Positions 23,274 to 35,086 of a stretch of DNA of 64,000 nucleotides are shown in pieces. The notes under the pieces were generated by a model. It worked only from the letters and a program-made list of their open reading frames with translations. It had not been told where the DNA came from and searched no databases. The translations under genes were made by a program, and so were the position numbers. The stretch's first letter is position 1, and every line of letters begins with the position of its first letter. The DNA is from Sequoia sempervirens (Eukaryota > Streptophyta > Pinopsida > Cupressales > Cupressaceae): positions 156,806,635-156,870,634 of the forward strand of contig VDFB02047230.1 of NCBI GenBank assembly GCA_007258455.2, given 5' to 3'.

Positions 23274-25381
23274 CTATGCATATTCAAAAACATTAGAACT
23301 ATCCTTCCTAGAAGCCCCACCCTGAGCTTTAGTTTTGTTCCTAGTCCTAGCTCTAGGACCATCCATTTTTACCTCAAAAATCAAAAAAATACCTTTCTCA
23401 CCACCCTTCCCAGCAGCAACATCCTCCCCCATCTGCTTACCAGCAGCAACAACCTCAACATCATGGGCACTATCTTTTTGCTTCTTAGCACTAACCACAG
23501 GAGAAGTAACAACAATAGACTCATATTTACCAGCAATTTTATGACCCTCCCCTCCTCTCATCACAGAATCCAAAATTTTCCCATTTGATCCTCAAGAATG
23601 AGGATTCTTCCTTCCATATCCTACTTTAGTTTGAGGGTTTCCTCCACAACAGTGTCTTCCACATTATTTAAGGATTCAAACAACTCATCTATCTAATTAT
23701 GAATAGAGTACCCCTCAACCTTATTAACCATTCCCCTAACTCTAACATTTGTTTTATTGAGTTCGTGGAAAAACCATTTAAAAAGCTTAAACAGAACAAT
23801 GGACCCTTCACGCACAGTTCCAAGCACATCAGAAAAATCATCTCTATCAATCTTAAAAACCCCTTTTCCCAAGGCATCCTCCTCCTCAGAGGAACTAATC
23901 CTATCCTTATCAGGAGGGGAGTCCTTACCTTTTTCCACAACACCCGGAGACTTAAGCTTGTAGATAGAGCTCGCAATTTCCTCTACCACCGCCTTTCTCT
24001 TCTTAATCCTCTCCAAGTCCACATCCAAGGTCTCCAACGCAACAACATCATCCCCATCCTTATCTTTCACCTATAAAATTGACTTGACATTCGGGGAGTT
24101 ATTAGCAAAGAGGTCATCTGCAATTGTAAGAGGATGGCCCTGCTCCAGAATTTCGCTCGTAGACCACAAAAAACTTTTCTTCCCGCTCACTTCCCCCAAA
24201 TCCTTCTTCTTGGCATCCGGGGGCAGCAAGGAAGCCTCCCCATACAGGTCATTCTTCACCTTTGGACCCCTACTCAGCACAACAACAACAACTTCTTCAC
24301 TACAAGTTAAATAACCTCCACTAGTACCAGCTTCCCATTTTTTCTTCTTTCTCGTGGATGGGTAATGTGGACCCCCTTCTAGAGAGGTGAGAGAGTTAGG
24401 AACGAATTCCACATCCTCTTTCTCCAAAATCAATTTCCTTCTCTTGACCTTTTTTCTGACTGGTTCATCTTCAGAGGCCATATCATACCCTTCAGTAGGT
24501 TTGGGTTGTTTACCCTTCGGGGTGACCATAGGTTTGGGAACCTCAAAAGTCTTCGCATAATCAGAGATAAGGAGAATCAACCCAACATGCAATGCGGAAT
24601 TTTTTGTGTTCTTCTTGTGATCCTTGATACCAGAGTCAAGAGACATAAGAAGATAAAATGGGAAAGAAACCCTCCTCTTATGTTGAAAGTGGTTAAGCAA
24701 AATGAAATGATATGCATTCACCGCCAAAAAATGGCCTTCCAGGGTAATATAGCGCATTAATTCCTCCACTACATCCCCCCATAAATCCTTTAGGGAACTT
24801 CGTTGATATCCGCCACTATTAGCAGTCTTCAAATATTTCTCTTCATTATCTTTGAAAAAAAAATTCATTGTAGTCTGAGCCTCCTTTTTGTCCCTAAAGA
24901 CTTTCATTTCATCCATAGCCAGGCCAGTAATACCAGCAATGAATTTTTCATTAACCTCAAACTTAGTCCCATAAAGCTTAAGCACTCTATCATTCCATTC
25001 TTTCACAAAAAGATCAGTAACCTGGGGATCATTTTCATGAAGTTTCTCCAAATAGGGTGTTAACCCTCCCTTCACCAAAACCTACCAGACCTCCTTCCTT
25101 TCCCTCACAGCATCACAAGATTTGGGTTCGACATGATTTCTATCACCACCCATCTCGCCACAATCCAACTTACAGACACCAAACATATAATAGAGAAGGA
25201 TTTGGAAAATAATGCCAAAACTACCCAGAATCTGTGTGAGGCTAGAGTTGGGACAAGAGATAATAAATACCATTTTGTTTCTTTTCCTACGACACCCTGC
25301 TCCTGTACAAATCGCTTGATTCAAATCTTGCACACCATATTTACTCATAACAATCTACCACGTGATGAAGAACATGCACAT
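23274..25381 (-). CDS. Extra LINE-borne reading frame ('ORF3'), unknown family
   Basis: The largest open piece is 25078-24071 (335 residues). In the same frame it extends upstream to about 25381 through one stop (near 25082) and downstream to 23693 through one stop (24071-24073). A shifted piece runs 23573-23274. It starts 30-70 nt after the ORF2 stop, in a different frame. The N-terminal half looks globular (KLYGTKFEVNEKFIAGITG, LWGDVVEELMRYITLEG, NAYHFILLNHFQHKRR, LHVGLILLISDYAKTF). The C-terminal half is charged, with a basic nuclear-signal-like EPVRKKVKRRK and acidic SSSEEED. I do not recognise the family. It may be a captured host or transposon domain; the long open frame in decayed surroundings suggests it was coding when inserted. 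Confidence 0.6.
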
Positions 25382-25415
25382 CACCAACCATAATGAGACT
25401 TTAATCGAATTAAAA

Positions 25416-28354
25416 TCAGCACTCATTATTCATAGTTGCAATAGCCTCTATAGGAAGAGGGTCATTCAAACCCCACTCCCTAAAATATTTGACACCAATG
25501 TTAGAAAAAATATTCGCTAGCCCATTACCTTCTCTTAGGATATGTGAAATATAAAACTCATCAAAGGAATTCAAAATATCTATCGAATCCCTTATCAAGG
25601 ACTCAATAGTCCAAGAGGGAGGAGTGCATTTTTTCAAATTGTTTATGATATTCAAAGAATCCCCTTCCAACCATACTTTTATATATCCTTTAGTTTGAGC
25701 CAATTTGATACCATGATAGGTTGCAGCTACTTCAGCATAGTGGTTTGTTTGGGTTCCCAAAGGGAGCACTACAGCAAAAACGAGCCTACCATTTGAGTTT
25801 CTAATCACTCCCCCACAACCAGCAAGTCTCGGATTTCCTTTAGCAGCCCCATCAAAGTTAATCTTCAACCAACCTTCCGAAGGAGCTTTCCAAACATCTT
25901 CTCTAGAATTTTTTATTTTAGTAACCAGGAGGGAAATATCACAAGACAGCTTCCACTTTTGAGAAATAGAGATATCATAGGGGCTTAGATTTATTTTCAG
26001 ACCATTGTGAAAAGTTATACCAGCCTGGAAGTTTTCTTTAATGGCAACACAAATTTTGTAAGCCACGGAGTTAGCAAGGAGGGACAAATTCCTGAAGATT
26101 CTTTTGTTTCGTTCAAGCCAAACTCCCCAAGCAATATGAGGAAGAGAGAGAGACCATAAAAATTGAAGAGCGGGATTGGATGAAGGGCCAATCCATTGAG
26201 ACCACAACTCTTTAATAGAACCAGGGAACACCCAACTTAAGTTCCATAGAGATAACACATGGGCCCAAACCATTCTAACAAAACTACACCCAATCAGCAA
26301 ATGACAAGCATTTTCAGCCTCTTCTTCACATAGAAAACACTTGTTAGGCATCACAAAACCTCTTTTGACCAAGTTGTTAGTAGTTAATATTTTATTTTGG
26401 CAGAAGAGCCAAAAGAAAATATTGGCCTTAGGAATCAATTTAGAGGACCACACAGAAGCCCAAAATGGGGCTGGGCCAACAAAGGAGTCATTAGAATGAA
26501 AATCCAAAGCCACAAAGTAGATACCATTAGAAGAAGGCTTCCAAACAAAATTATCAAGAGAAGGGGAGGAGGGAATATGTACTAGAGATATAGCCTTATA
26601 CACAATCTTCAAAACAGGGTCAAGCTCATGCAACTTCTTCCAACAACCTCCTTCAATATAGTTAGCAACCTATTTGCTAAACTGTCGCACACAAAGATCC
26701 ATAAAAGGTTGATCCCATGGCTCATCTTAGAGGGGCCTATTTCCAAACCAATTATCATCCCAGAACAAGATATCTCTACCATCCCCTAGTTGCCAAAAGG
26801 ACCCTTGGCCACAAGCCTACGAGCCTTAACACTGCAATTCCAAAGAGCAGAACTAGATGGGGGATTAAACTCTTGAGAAAAGAACCCCCTTACACCATCA
26901 GCCTCGTGTAAGTATTTACTCCAAGCAATTTTTTCCCATTCGGTCTTAGCCAACAACAGGTTCCACATTTTCTTTCCAAAGAGGGCAATATTAAAAGCTC
27001 TAATTTTATAGATCCCCAACCCACCAACCTTCTTAGGTCTGCAAACATCATCCCGAGCAACCAAGTGAATCCTTCTCTTGTCCTCCACCCCAGACCAAAG
27101 GAAATTTTTTTGAATATTTTCCAAAGTATCCACAAACTTCCTGGGCATATGAATAAGACTAAGAGCATAAACAAGAAGATTTTGAAATGTAGATTTAATG
27201 AACTGAAATTTCCCATCCTGGCTCAACAGAGCACCCTTCCAACCAACCAATTTAGAGTTGAATCTATCAATCATACCCCTCCAAAAAGAATCAGGAACTT
27301 TGGAGCACAGGGGCAGGCCTAAGTAAGAAGCGGGAAGTTCCCCAATCTGACACTACAAAATTCTAGCAATTTTAGTATGTCTATGGATTGGAGTGTTAAA
27401 AAAGAAAAGAGTGCTCTTAGGCAAGCTAACCTTCTACCCCGAAGTAGCTTCATACCTTTGTAAGATCGACTTGATAGCCTTAGCCTCCTTAATGGACGAT
27501 TGCCCAAGCATAAGAGAATCATCCAAAAACTTGTAATGAGAGAAAATAAGGTTGCTAGAAGAAGGGGCAAGTCCAGACATAACCCCAGAATTGATAGATC
27601 TTTGAATGAGATGACCCAAGGATTCCACCATTATAATAAACAAAAATAGAGAGATAGGATCCCCTTGCCACAAACCTCTCGAACAGTCAAAAAGAGGAGA
27701 TGGGGACCCATTAATGAGAACAAAGAATCTCAAAGTAGAAATAAGATGAAGCATAAGGGCCACCCCTTTCTCCCCAATGCCAAGAGCAGTTAAAATCTTA
27801 GACAAAAACCCCCAGTCAACTCTTTCATAAGCTTTAAGTAAGTCAAGTTTCAGAATAAAACCAACTTTCTTATTAACAGACATAGAATGGATATTCTCAT
27901 GAACAAAAAGAATTGAATATAGGATTTTCCTCCCAACCACAAACCCATTTTGTTGAGGCGAGATGATAAGAGGAAAAATTCTTTGCAAGCGGACCACCAA
28001 AACCTTGGAAAAAATCTTATAAATCGAGTTACATAAGCTGATAGGACGGAACTCATCAAAAGAAGAAGCACCAGGCTTCTTAGGGACCAAGACAATAAAA
28101 GAGGATTTCAGTTCCTTGAGAAGGGATCCAGACCTAAAAAACTCCTTAGTAGCCGCAACAACATCTTTAGTAATAATTTCCCAAAAGTCTTGAAAGAAGA
28201 ACATCGAGAAACCATCCAAGCCCGGCGCCTTATTACCTTCAAAAGAAAAAAACAACACTCTGAAATTCATCTGTTGAGGGAATGAAAACCAACTTTCTAT
28301 TCATATCATCATCCACAATCTTAGGGATGTCCCTTAAGAAATCCTCTTGGCAAG
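25416..28354 (-). pseudogene. LINE ORF2 fragment: reverse transcriptase, zinc knuckle, RNase H
   Basis: From 28354 down the frame gives NKAPGLDGFSMFFFQDFW, FRPISLCNSIYKIFSKVL, LKLDLLKAYERVDW, SRGLWQGDPISLFLFIIM and the catalytic KFLDDS (the plant LINE consensus is FADD). Stops lie near 27434 and 27352, then YLGLPL follows. Next come the LINE thumb-like region (27274-26786), LGDGRDILFWDDNW, a Cys-rich KCFLCEEEAENACHLLIGC knuckle (zf-RVT type), and RNase H with NFDGA, AEVAA and EGDS. The last catalytic Asp is Asn (GLANIF where GVADxLA is expected). It normally performs target-primed reverse transcription; this copy lacks the endonuclease and carries stops. The 405-residue frame 26633-25416 is open. 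Confidence 0.92.
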
Positions 28355-30032
28355 CTAGGAGTGGTTCACGCATTACAAATGTGGAGGCATTACTTGTTAG
28401 GGAAGCCTTTTGAGATGAAAACTAATCATCACGGGCTGAAATATCTATTTACTCAACCTAACCTGAATGCAAGACAAAGAAGATGGTTGGAGTCAATAGC
28501 TGATTATGACTTCAATATCAATTATATCAAAGGAAAGGAGAATCAGGTTGTCGATGCCTTGAGTCGAAGATGTCAATTTGCTTCAATAGTGGCAATTCAA
28601 ACCAACTTAGAAGGTCAAGTATTGCAAAAATCCAAAGAGGATGTGTACTATATGCAAGTTAAGCAAGCACTCACTAGCAATTCACAAGATGCAAGATATG
28701 AAGGCTTTCATTTTGAACCCAATAGATTACTTAGGTATAAGGGGAGAATGTATGTACCTGACTCAGAGGAGTTAAGAAATCTGGTATGGAAAGAAGTTCA
28801 TGAAGCACCATACTCTGGACACCCTGGTGTGAAAAAAATGTCGGTAGATGTAAAGCCCTTATATTTTTGGAAAGGGATGAAAGGAGATTCTACTAAATTT
28901 GTGGCTAGGTTCCTTGAATGTTAAATGGTGAAAGCAGAGAGTCATCATCCTGTAAGCTTTTTATACTCACATGATATTCCAGAGAGAAAGTGGCAAGTCA
29001 TAAGTATAGACTTTGTGCAAGGATTTCCTATGTCAAGGAATAAGCACAATGCCATTCTTGTGGTTGAGGATAAGCTTACTAAAGTAGCACATTTCGTACC
29101 CGAGAATCTAACTGATGGAGCTCCAGTTATAGCTCAAAAATTTGTGCAAGAAGTGTTTAGGCTACATGTAATTCATGAGAAGATAATCTCGGATAGGGAT
29201 GCGTGAGTCACCTCAAGGTTTTGGTAAACCATATTTTCTACACTTGGGACTCAACTAAATATAAGCTCAGCATATCATCCAAAAATGGATGGACAAACAA
29301 AAAGGGTGAATCAAGTACTTGAAGACCTACTTAGAATGTATTGCATGGATCAGCAATACAAGTGGGAAGATTACTTTCCTTTATTGGAATTTTCTTATAA
29401 CAACTCCTGTCATTCTACAATAAAGAGGACTCCTTTGGAAGCATTATATGGTCGAAAGTGTTGAACCCCTATAAGCTGGGATAAAATTGAGGATAGGGTG
29501 AGTCTTGGAACAAAACTGTTGGTTGAAATGAAAGAATAGGTAAGGTTTGTTAAGCAAAGGTGAGTTGAAGCTAATGATAGACAGAAAAGCTATGCAGATG
29601 CAAAGTGAGTGCCCCAAAATTTTGTAGTAGGTGACAAGGTGATGTTGAGGGTTAATCCTCATAAGAGTTCCATCAAATTTTGGAATTCTTCCAAATTAGC
29701 TCCATGCTATGTAGGACCTTTTGAGATTCTTGAGGAAGTGAATCCGGTAGCTTATCAAATTGTGTTGCCACTAGCTCTTGCCAGGATGCATAATGTCTTT
29801 CGCGTTTCTTACCTAAAGAAGTACACCGAGTGATAATCATGTGATTGATTTGAATGCTTTACAGGTACAGGACCTCAGAGTGGTAACACGTAAGCTTCAC
29901 TTGCGTAATAGGGAAGTTCTGCAATGTAAAGTCCAATGGGACCAATATCCGGAAGACTCTACCACTTGGGAAGACAATGCTGAGATACATCAAACGTTTC
30001 CACATGTTTTGCATGTTGTTGAAAGTACTTGA
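28355..30032 (+). pseudogene. RNase H C-terminus, integrase and chromodomain (chromovirus)
   Basis: RNase H resumes as LGVVHALQMWRHYLLGKPFE (28355 on) and ends with INYIKGKENQVVDALSRR. Integrase follows: a His/Cys region (HEAPYSGHPGVKK) that ends in a stop at 28922, then IDFVQGFPMSRNKHNAILVV and IISDRDA. After further stops comes KMDGQTKRVNQVLEDLLRMY, where the catalytic Glu of DGQTERVNQ is Lys. The C-terminal part has LARMHNVFRVSYLKKY. A one-base loss near 29830 shifts the frame into a chromodomain tail (29841-30032) with REVLQCKVQW and STTWEDNAEI. The integrase would insert the DNA and the chromodomain would guide targeting; this copy is dead. Confidence 0.92.
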
Positions 30033-30096
30033 AAACAATGTTTTTGTTTGATTAGTTTATGTTTGTTACATAAAATCATCAGGGGTGATGATTCAC

Positions 30097-30108
30097 AAGG
30101 GGGGCGAG
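30097..30108 (+). other. Polypurine tract of the chromovirus
   Basis: AAGGGGGGCGAG lies two bases before the TGTCACACC start of the 3' LTR. It would prime plus-strand synthesis. Confidence 0.8.
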
Positions 30109-30110
30109 TA

Positions 30111-33100
30111 TGTCACACCCCATTGTGTATTTACCTATTTACTATTACTGTACTAGGGTAAAATATTGCATGTGTTTATGTACTTTGAATTCTGATTGAG
30201 AATATATGTGCTTGTACTTTGTTATCAATGAATTATGAATTAATGTTATGTGATGGAATGCATATATATGAAATGGATGGTTATTGAATTGGATATTCTA
30301 ACTATGGATAAATTTTATGTAAAAGCATATTTTGTTGAATAGCTGACTACCATGGGAATGTGTTAGTTGGATGTAGGTACATGTTCAATCCTCCATGTGG
30401 AGGGGAAGTATCACTCAGGAGAAGAACTTGGACGTGTAATCAGTAGCATAACCTAACTGAGCTTACACATACACTCATAGTAGAATGGTTGAGTCAAGTT
30501 ATTATGTTGGGAAATGGTAATTCATTCTTTAATATGATGTGTTTGCATTAGTAAGGGTCTTGATTACTATTGAATGCATTCTTGGATGATGTTTAAGTGT
30601 TTGGAGCTTATGAGTTCTTCCTTATGTTACTATGCTTTATTGATGTGGTGAACACATGATGAATGTATGCATATGTATACATATGCATGTCGACGATAGA
30701 CCATACACATGAAGGAACATGTACATGAGAGTACATAGGTAGATGTACCTATGCACACTTATGAACAAGTTGCTTATGAGCATGGTGTTATCAAGCGGAC
30801 AATACAACATGTATGTGTATATGTATATATATACATCGCTTATGTTTCCTTTCAATAAGATAGCAATTGTTGATGTGCCTTATTGTGCAATCAAATGTAT
30901 ATATATATATAAGATATATACATATATACATATGTATGTACATGTGTCAATATATACGTATATGTGACAAACGGGAAATGTCCATATGGATATATTAATA
31001 TATGTATACGTATGTATACATGTACATAGAGGAATATATATATATATAGTCGATATGATTATTATGTGAATGTTAACTTGATTGTATTCATTTGTATATC
31101 AAATGTATATATATAATTGATTGACATGGAATATATATATATATATTAGTATATATATATAAGACATAGCGTTGAGGCTATTCATAGATTTGTATATATA
31201 AATATATATTTATATATATATATGATTAATATAGGCTAATTTGTATATATGTTATGCAAGTATTAAAGGCCGATTAATACATATGTTTGATATTTGATAA
31301 AGGTCAATATGAAGTTAAAAGCTTTGGTTGATACCATAGCATGATGTATCGTTGTTTGGTAACTGGCACATTACTTTATATTGGAACATTTATTATCCAA
31401 ATGATATTAAGAGATGGAAATATGAAGTTGGTTGTGTAAAGTGTTTTGAATGCATAATATGGGAATAGCTAATAACAATATAAACATGTTGGTCAAAGAA
31501 TAGTTGAACACTATTTAAGTGGAGTTGATTCATCCTCCTCTTTCAAATAAAGAGACTATGACTAGGTCGATATAGAATATGTGTTGCCTATAAGTGGAGG
31601 AATGTTTCTTTGTTAAATCAATGCCAAAGGAATAGGTAAAAGGCTGCAACTTGGCACCATTTTATGAATATTCTATTTTTGTAGAGGTCTATCTTTTATG
31701 CAAGTCGATTCTCATCTTTTAGGCATGTGAATTTTTGAATTATTCTTGAGCTACTATCAAGCAAAGGGAATCAATCTATTGCACCATCAACTGAGTAAGG
31801 TTATAGAATTTTGTGACCTTATTTTCATAATAGCTAAGTCGACTTGCATGGTACATGGTGTTGAATTACTCATCCATTTTGTAGGAATCATTGACTCGTC
31901 TTTTAGTATAAATAGAGGAGTCGATTGTTCATTTGGGATAGATTATTATTATTATTACTATTCTGCAATTATATTATGTTACATATATTCTTAGAGCGTA
32001 GAGTTACATTGTGAGAGTATTGAGTTGTCTTGAGAAGGAGGACATAGTGAAGCATCGCTTTGAGAGGAAAAGTGAAGGCTAGCAAGCTGTCTTGGAAGGT
32101 TGTGCATCAATTTAGTCAATTGGGTTAAGCATAATACAAGCATGAGAATCTAGTCTTCTCTTATTTGTCTTTATTTATGAAAGAATGTGTTTTGAATTCT
32201 TGGATTGAAACTTCTTGAGAATTTACTTGCATTAGGAATCATAGCTTTTGCTTTGGAAAGGAAAAAGAAGTTTTATGTTGTTCTATGAAAGTGCTTGTAT
32301 TTACTCCATAATAGGAGGGATTGTTTGTCATTAGTATAAGTATACTAGGAATGATTAAAAAATGATAGCTTAAGGGTTTTTCATGGCTAAGTTATTTGAT
32401 TATAATAGATACCTTGCAAGTTACACCTGGGATTTGATTATCCATTGAAGGGAGGGTAACTTGTAGTTACACTTTATAGGTAGAAATACCATTTGAGTCT
32501 ATGGGAAAGGGAATAGGATGTTTCTATGGTTAAAGACTACCCATAGAAGGAAATTCCTATGCATAGATTATAATGGCCTTAAGTCAAATCGAGTTTGAGT
32601 AGTGTATGTGAGTAGGATGACTATCATTTGAAGTACTGGGTGAGAACACTTTGGACAAAGTAGTGTGATTTCCTTTGGCTCCACTGTCAATTCACCATGA
32701 TCCATTTATGCATGCTAGTCCAAGATTATAGGATTTACAAGTTCTAGACATGTAGGATGTAGCACTAAGCTCATAATGGTTTTCATTATGAGGTTACTCC
32801 AACAATCTCTTCATCAAAGGGTAGGGCCATCTATCATATGATAGATGTGCAGGGGACCGTATATGAGTCTATGGTTGGTGGAAAAGTGCTCGAGTGATGA
32901 GAATTCTCCTCCTCAACAGGTGACAAAAGACCAAGATTTGAAAGGAGATTCCTAGACCATCTATACCTATTGCTTTGAAGCTCGATTGAGCTATGTATGT
33001 ACATTGTATACATTATTTGGAATATAGTATTATATGGAGTATTATATTGGAATGGAATCAATGTTGATTATTTTTATGTCATCTATGTTCATTGTTCTCT

Positions 33101-33205
33101 AGTATGAAAAGAATTTTGTATGCCAATGGTTAAGTTACATAGTTTTATTTACTTGAAAGTGAAAACTTAGGATATTGTACTTTTGTGAATGAGTGGCATG
33201 TTACA
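30111..33205 (+). repeat. 3' LTR of the chromovirus
   Basis: 3095 bp starting TGTCACACCCC and ending TTACA, followed by the TTTCC duplication. Conserved TATAAATAG at 31907-31915. AT-repeat tracts are shorter than in the 5' LTR. Reading frames here (30637-30967, 31746-31994) are shadows of LTR sequence. Confidence 0.93.
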
Positions 33206-33849
33206 TTTCCTATGAAATACCAAGAGACAATAAAATGATTACTTTTGTGTCACCAAAGATAAAACAAGTGTATAGACCTAAAGAGACAATGGTTTTCCAA
33301 CCCCCGACGGTTCCTTCAATTCCTCCCCTAAGAGAAGAAAAGAGATTGATGGTTGATAAACTCACTCTTACCCCATCACAACTTGAAAACCATGAAAAAA
33401 AAAACCAAAGTGCTAAAGAGCGTAGGCGAAGAAGTCGTGCTATTTCTCATCAATTGGAAGAAAAGAATAAACCAACACCTATGAAAATAACTCAAGAATA
33501 AATCCAACTTTCACCAAAACAAGACATAGAACCAAAACAAGAGGTGAAACAAGAAAATTCAAATGCAATAATCATAAAACCTCTTATTGTGATCAATTTG
33601 GATGATGATGATGAGATTGCTAAAATTGATGAAGAAGTGCATAATGAGTTGAATTTGTTATTTTCCACTTCTATGAGGTTAGATGGGGGAAAGTGTGATG
33701 ATCATCTTGATGAGAGTGATCCACCATGTGTTGAACCTAGTGATGCTCCTAGTACGGTACTTGTTGTAGTTCCCTTCGCTAGTTGTCTTCCTTATATTAT
33801 GAGAAAGATTGGAATGCAAATGACCTGCTCAAGGTCATCTCACATTTGA
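33206..33849 (+). pseudogene. C-terminal reading frame of the gag-pro gypsy element
   Basis: The host element resumes at the chromovirus border. An open frame continues YEIPRDNKMITFVSP, then a basic, charged stretch (KKNQSAKERRRRSRAISHQL) to a stop at 33499. A second, acidic frame (33544-33849) contains VINLDDDDEIAKIDEEVHNE. No reverse transcriptase or integrase motif is present. A basic/charged tail after protease is seen in some plant gypsy polyproteins. The function is unknown. Confidence 0.55.
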
Positions 33850-35086
33850 AGTACTTCTTTTGTGTGTTTGATTTCTATATTCTTTTTGTTTTCTTGCATG
33901 TGATGTGATATCCCATATTGTGCTACTTGGCATGTCTTTATGTTTGTGATTTTTCTTTGGATGACCCTTGTTGCTCCATTGGAACAAGGGTACAAAGGAA
34001 ACAAACATGTCACGGCATTCTTCTATTTGTATCTTCACTCTTCTATATTTCGTAACCTTTATCTTTTCTTTTTGTCTTGTGTTTTCCTTTTGGGGATGAT
34101 GCAAGGCATTAAGAAATTTAGGTCTCTTCCATGTTGACCCAAAAGTTTCTGTCTTCTTTCTATGTTTCATTCCTCCTTTTTTTTGTTGTTCCACGAGTAC
34201 TTGGGGAATGATGTCAATTTCGAGATCTATTGTATTTGTAGGAAAGACGTATACTGACCTTAGGTCCATGGATCCCTCAGTGTACCTTTCTATGTTGTGT
34301 GTTGCATTGTGTTTGAGGGAAACCCCTAGTCATGAAGTATATTTATTTGTAAACATATTATTGGAATAAGGATTTTCAAATAAACTCTTGTGATTCTTTA
34401 TAACGCAACATTTATCATTTTCTACTTTAAAGTAATTGCTCACAACATGGTCTTTAGCAATTTCTTTAAAGTGGGGGCATACATTGGCATTTTTTTTGCT
34501 TCACTTTGTTCATAGAGGCTAAACTTAGTGATGCATTGACCTTTGGCATTTGGCATTTGGAATTTTCTTGGCTTCACTTTATTCACAGGGGTTGAACTTA
34601 GTGTAGCATTGGCATAGCATTTTGATAATTTTTGTAGCACTCTATCAAGGTTAACAGGGAGTATAACTCTTGGTATGGTTATGGGCACACCTTATAGACC
34701 TAGTGTGTGTTTCTCATTTTGCTACTTGCTTTGGGAGCTCACCTAGTGAAAAAGGGTCCTCACTCTAGCCTGTGTGTCTTTCTCTTTTGTATGACCACTA
34801 GCATAATACAACTTGTTATCCCATACCCCTTTTTCTTTTTCCTTGCATTTACTTTGACATTATATGTTTTTTGTATCTTTTCTTGTTGCATATCATACAT
34901 GTGTGTTCCTTTGTGCTTATGTTGGTTTGCCATGGGATCTTGATCCTGGGGGTTTGGCCACCCACTTGACCCTTATTCATCCTATCTCTTCAATATTTGT
35001 GCATTTGAACCCCTCGACATATATTAAATTCTACTTTAGTGTGAGTCTGAGCATAAGTTCATACTCTCACTAAAGCAGAGGTTAAA
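33850..35086 (+). other. Non-coding 3' region of the gag-pro gypsy element
   Basis: T-rich sequence without a supported frame. It includes an imperfect tandem duplication of about 70-75 bp near 34490-34620 (GCTTCACTTTGTTCATAGAGG then GGCTTCACTTTATTCACAGGG, each followed by TGAACTTAGTG-like text). A weak purine stretch (AAAGCAGAGG) lies just before the 3' LTR and may be the polypurine tract. Confidence 0.5.

Larger units (their letters stand above)
23063..28354 (-). mobile_element. 5'-truncated L1-type LINE with an extra downstream reading frame
   Basis: Read on the minus strand the element starts inside ORF2 just before the reverse transcriptase core, so ORF1 and the endonuclease are missing. 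It continues through reverse transcriptase, a Cys/His zinc-knuckle region and RNase H (ORF2 to 25416), then a second long frame (25381 to about 23274), and ends in a short A-rich terminus (plus-strand TTTTT at 23063-23067 followed by GATTAGAGGTAAA). It splits the chromovirus RNase H. Removing it joins GAT TTA GAG to CTA GGA GTG in phase, and no target duplication longer than 2 bp is evident. Confidence 0.88.
15182..33205 (+). mobile_element. Ty3/gypsy chromovirus (Tekay-like), nearly complete, with nested insertions
   Basis: LTRs at 15182-18285 (3104 bp) and 30111-33205 (3095 bp) begin TGTCACACCCC and end TTACA, flanked by a perfect TTTCC duplication (15177-15181 and 33206-33210). A Met-type primer site follows the 5' LTR and a purine tract precedes the 3' LTR. 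Internal order is gag, protease, reverse transcriptase, RNase H, integrase, chromodomain, the chromovirus order. LTRs of 3 kb plus a C-terminal chromodomain suggest the Tekay (Del) clade (inference). Two later insertions split it: a solo LTR at 20946-22512 and a LINE at 23063-28354. By eye the first 200 bp of the LTRs differ at about 6-7% of positions plus one 13-bp indel, so the insertion is old. Confidence 0.93.

Noticed and set aside
23274..25381. Host gene inserted independently of the LINE
   Set aside because: Strand, short spacing after ORF2 and a T-run only beyond the frame all favour it being part of the LINE. I saw no second duplication at its edges.
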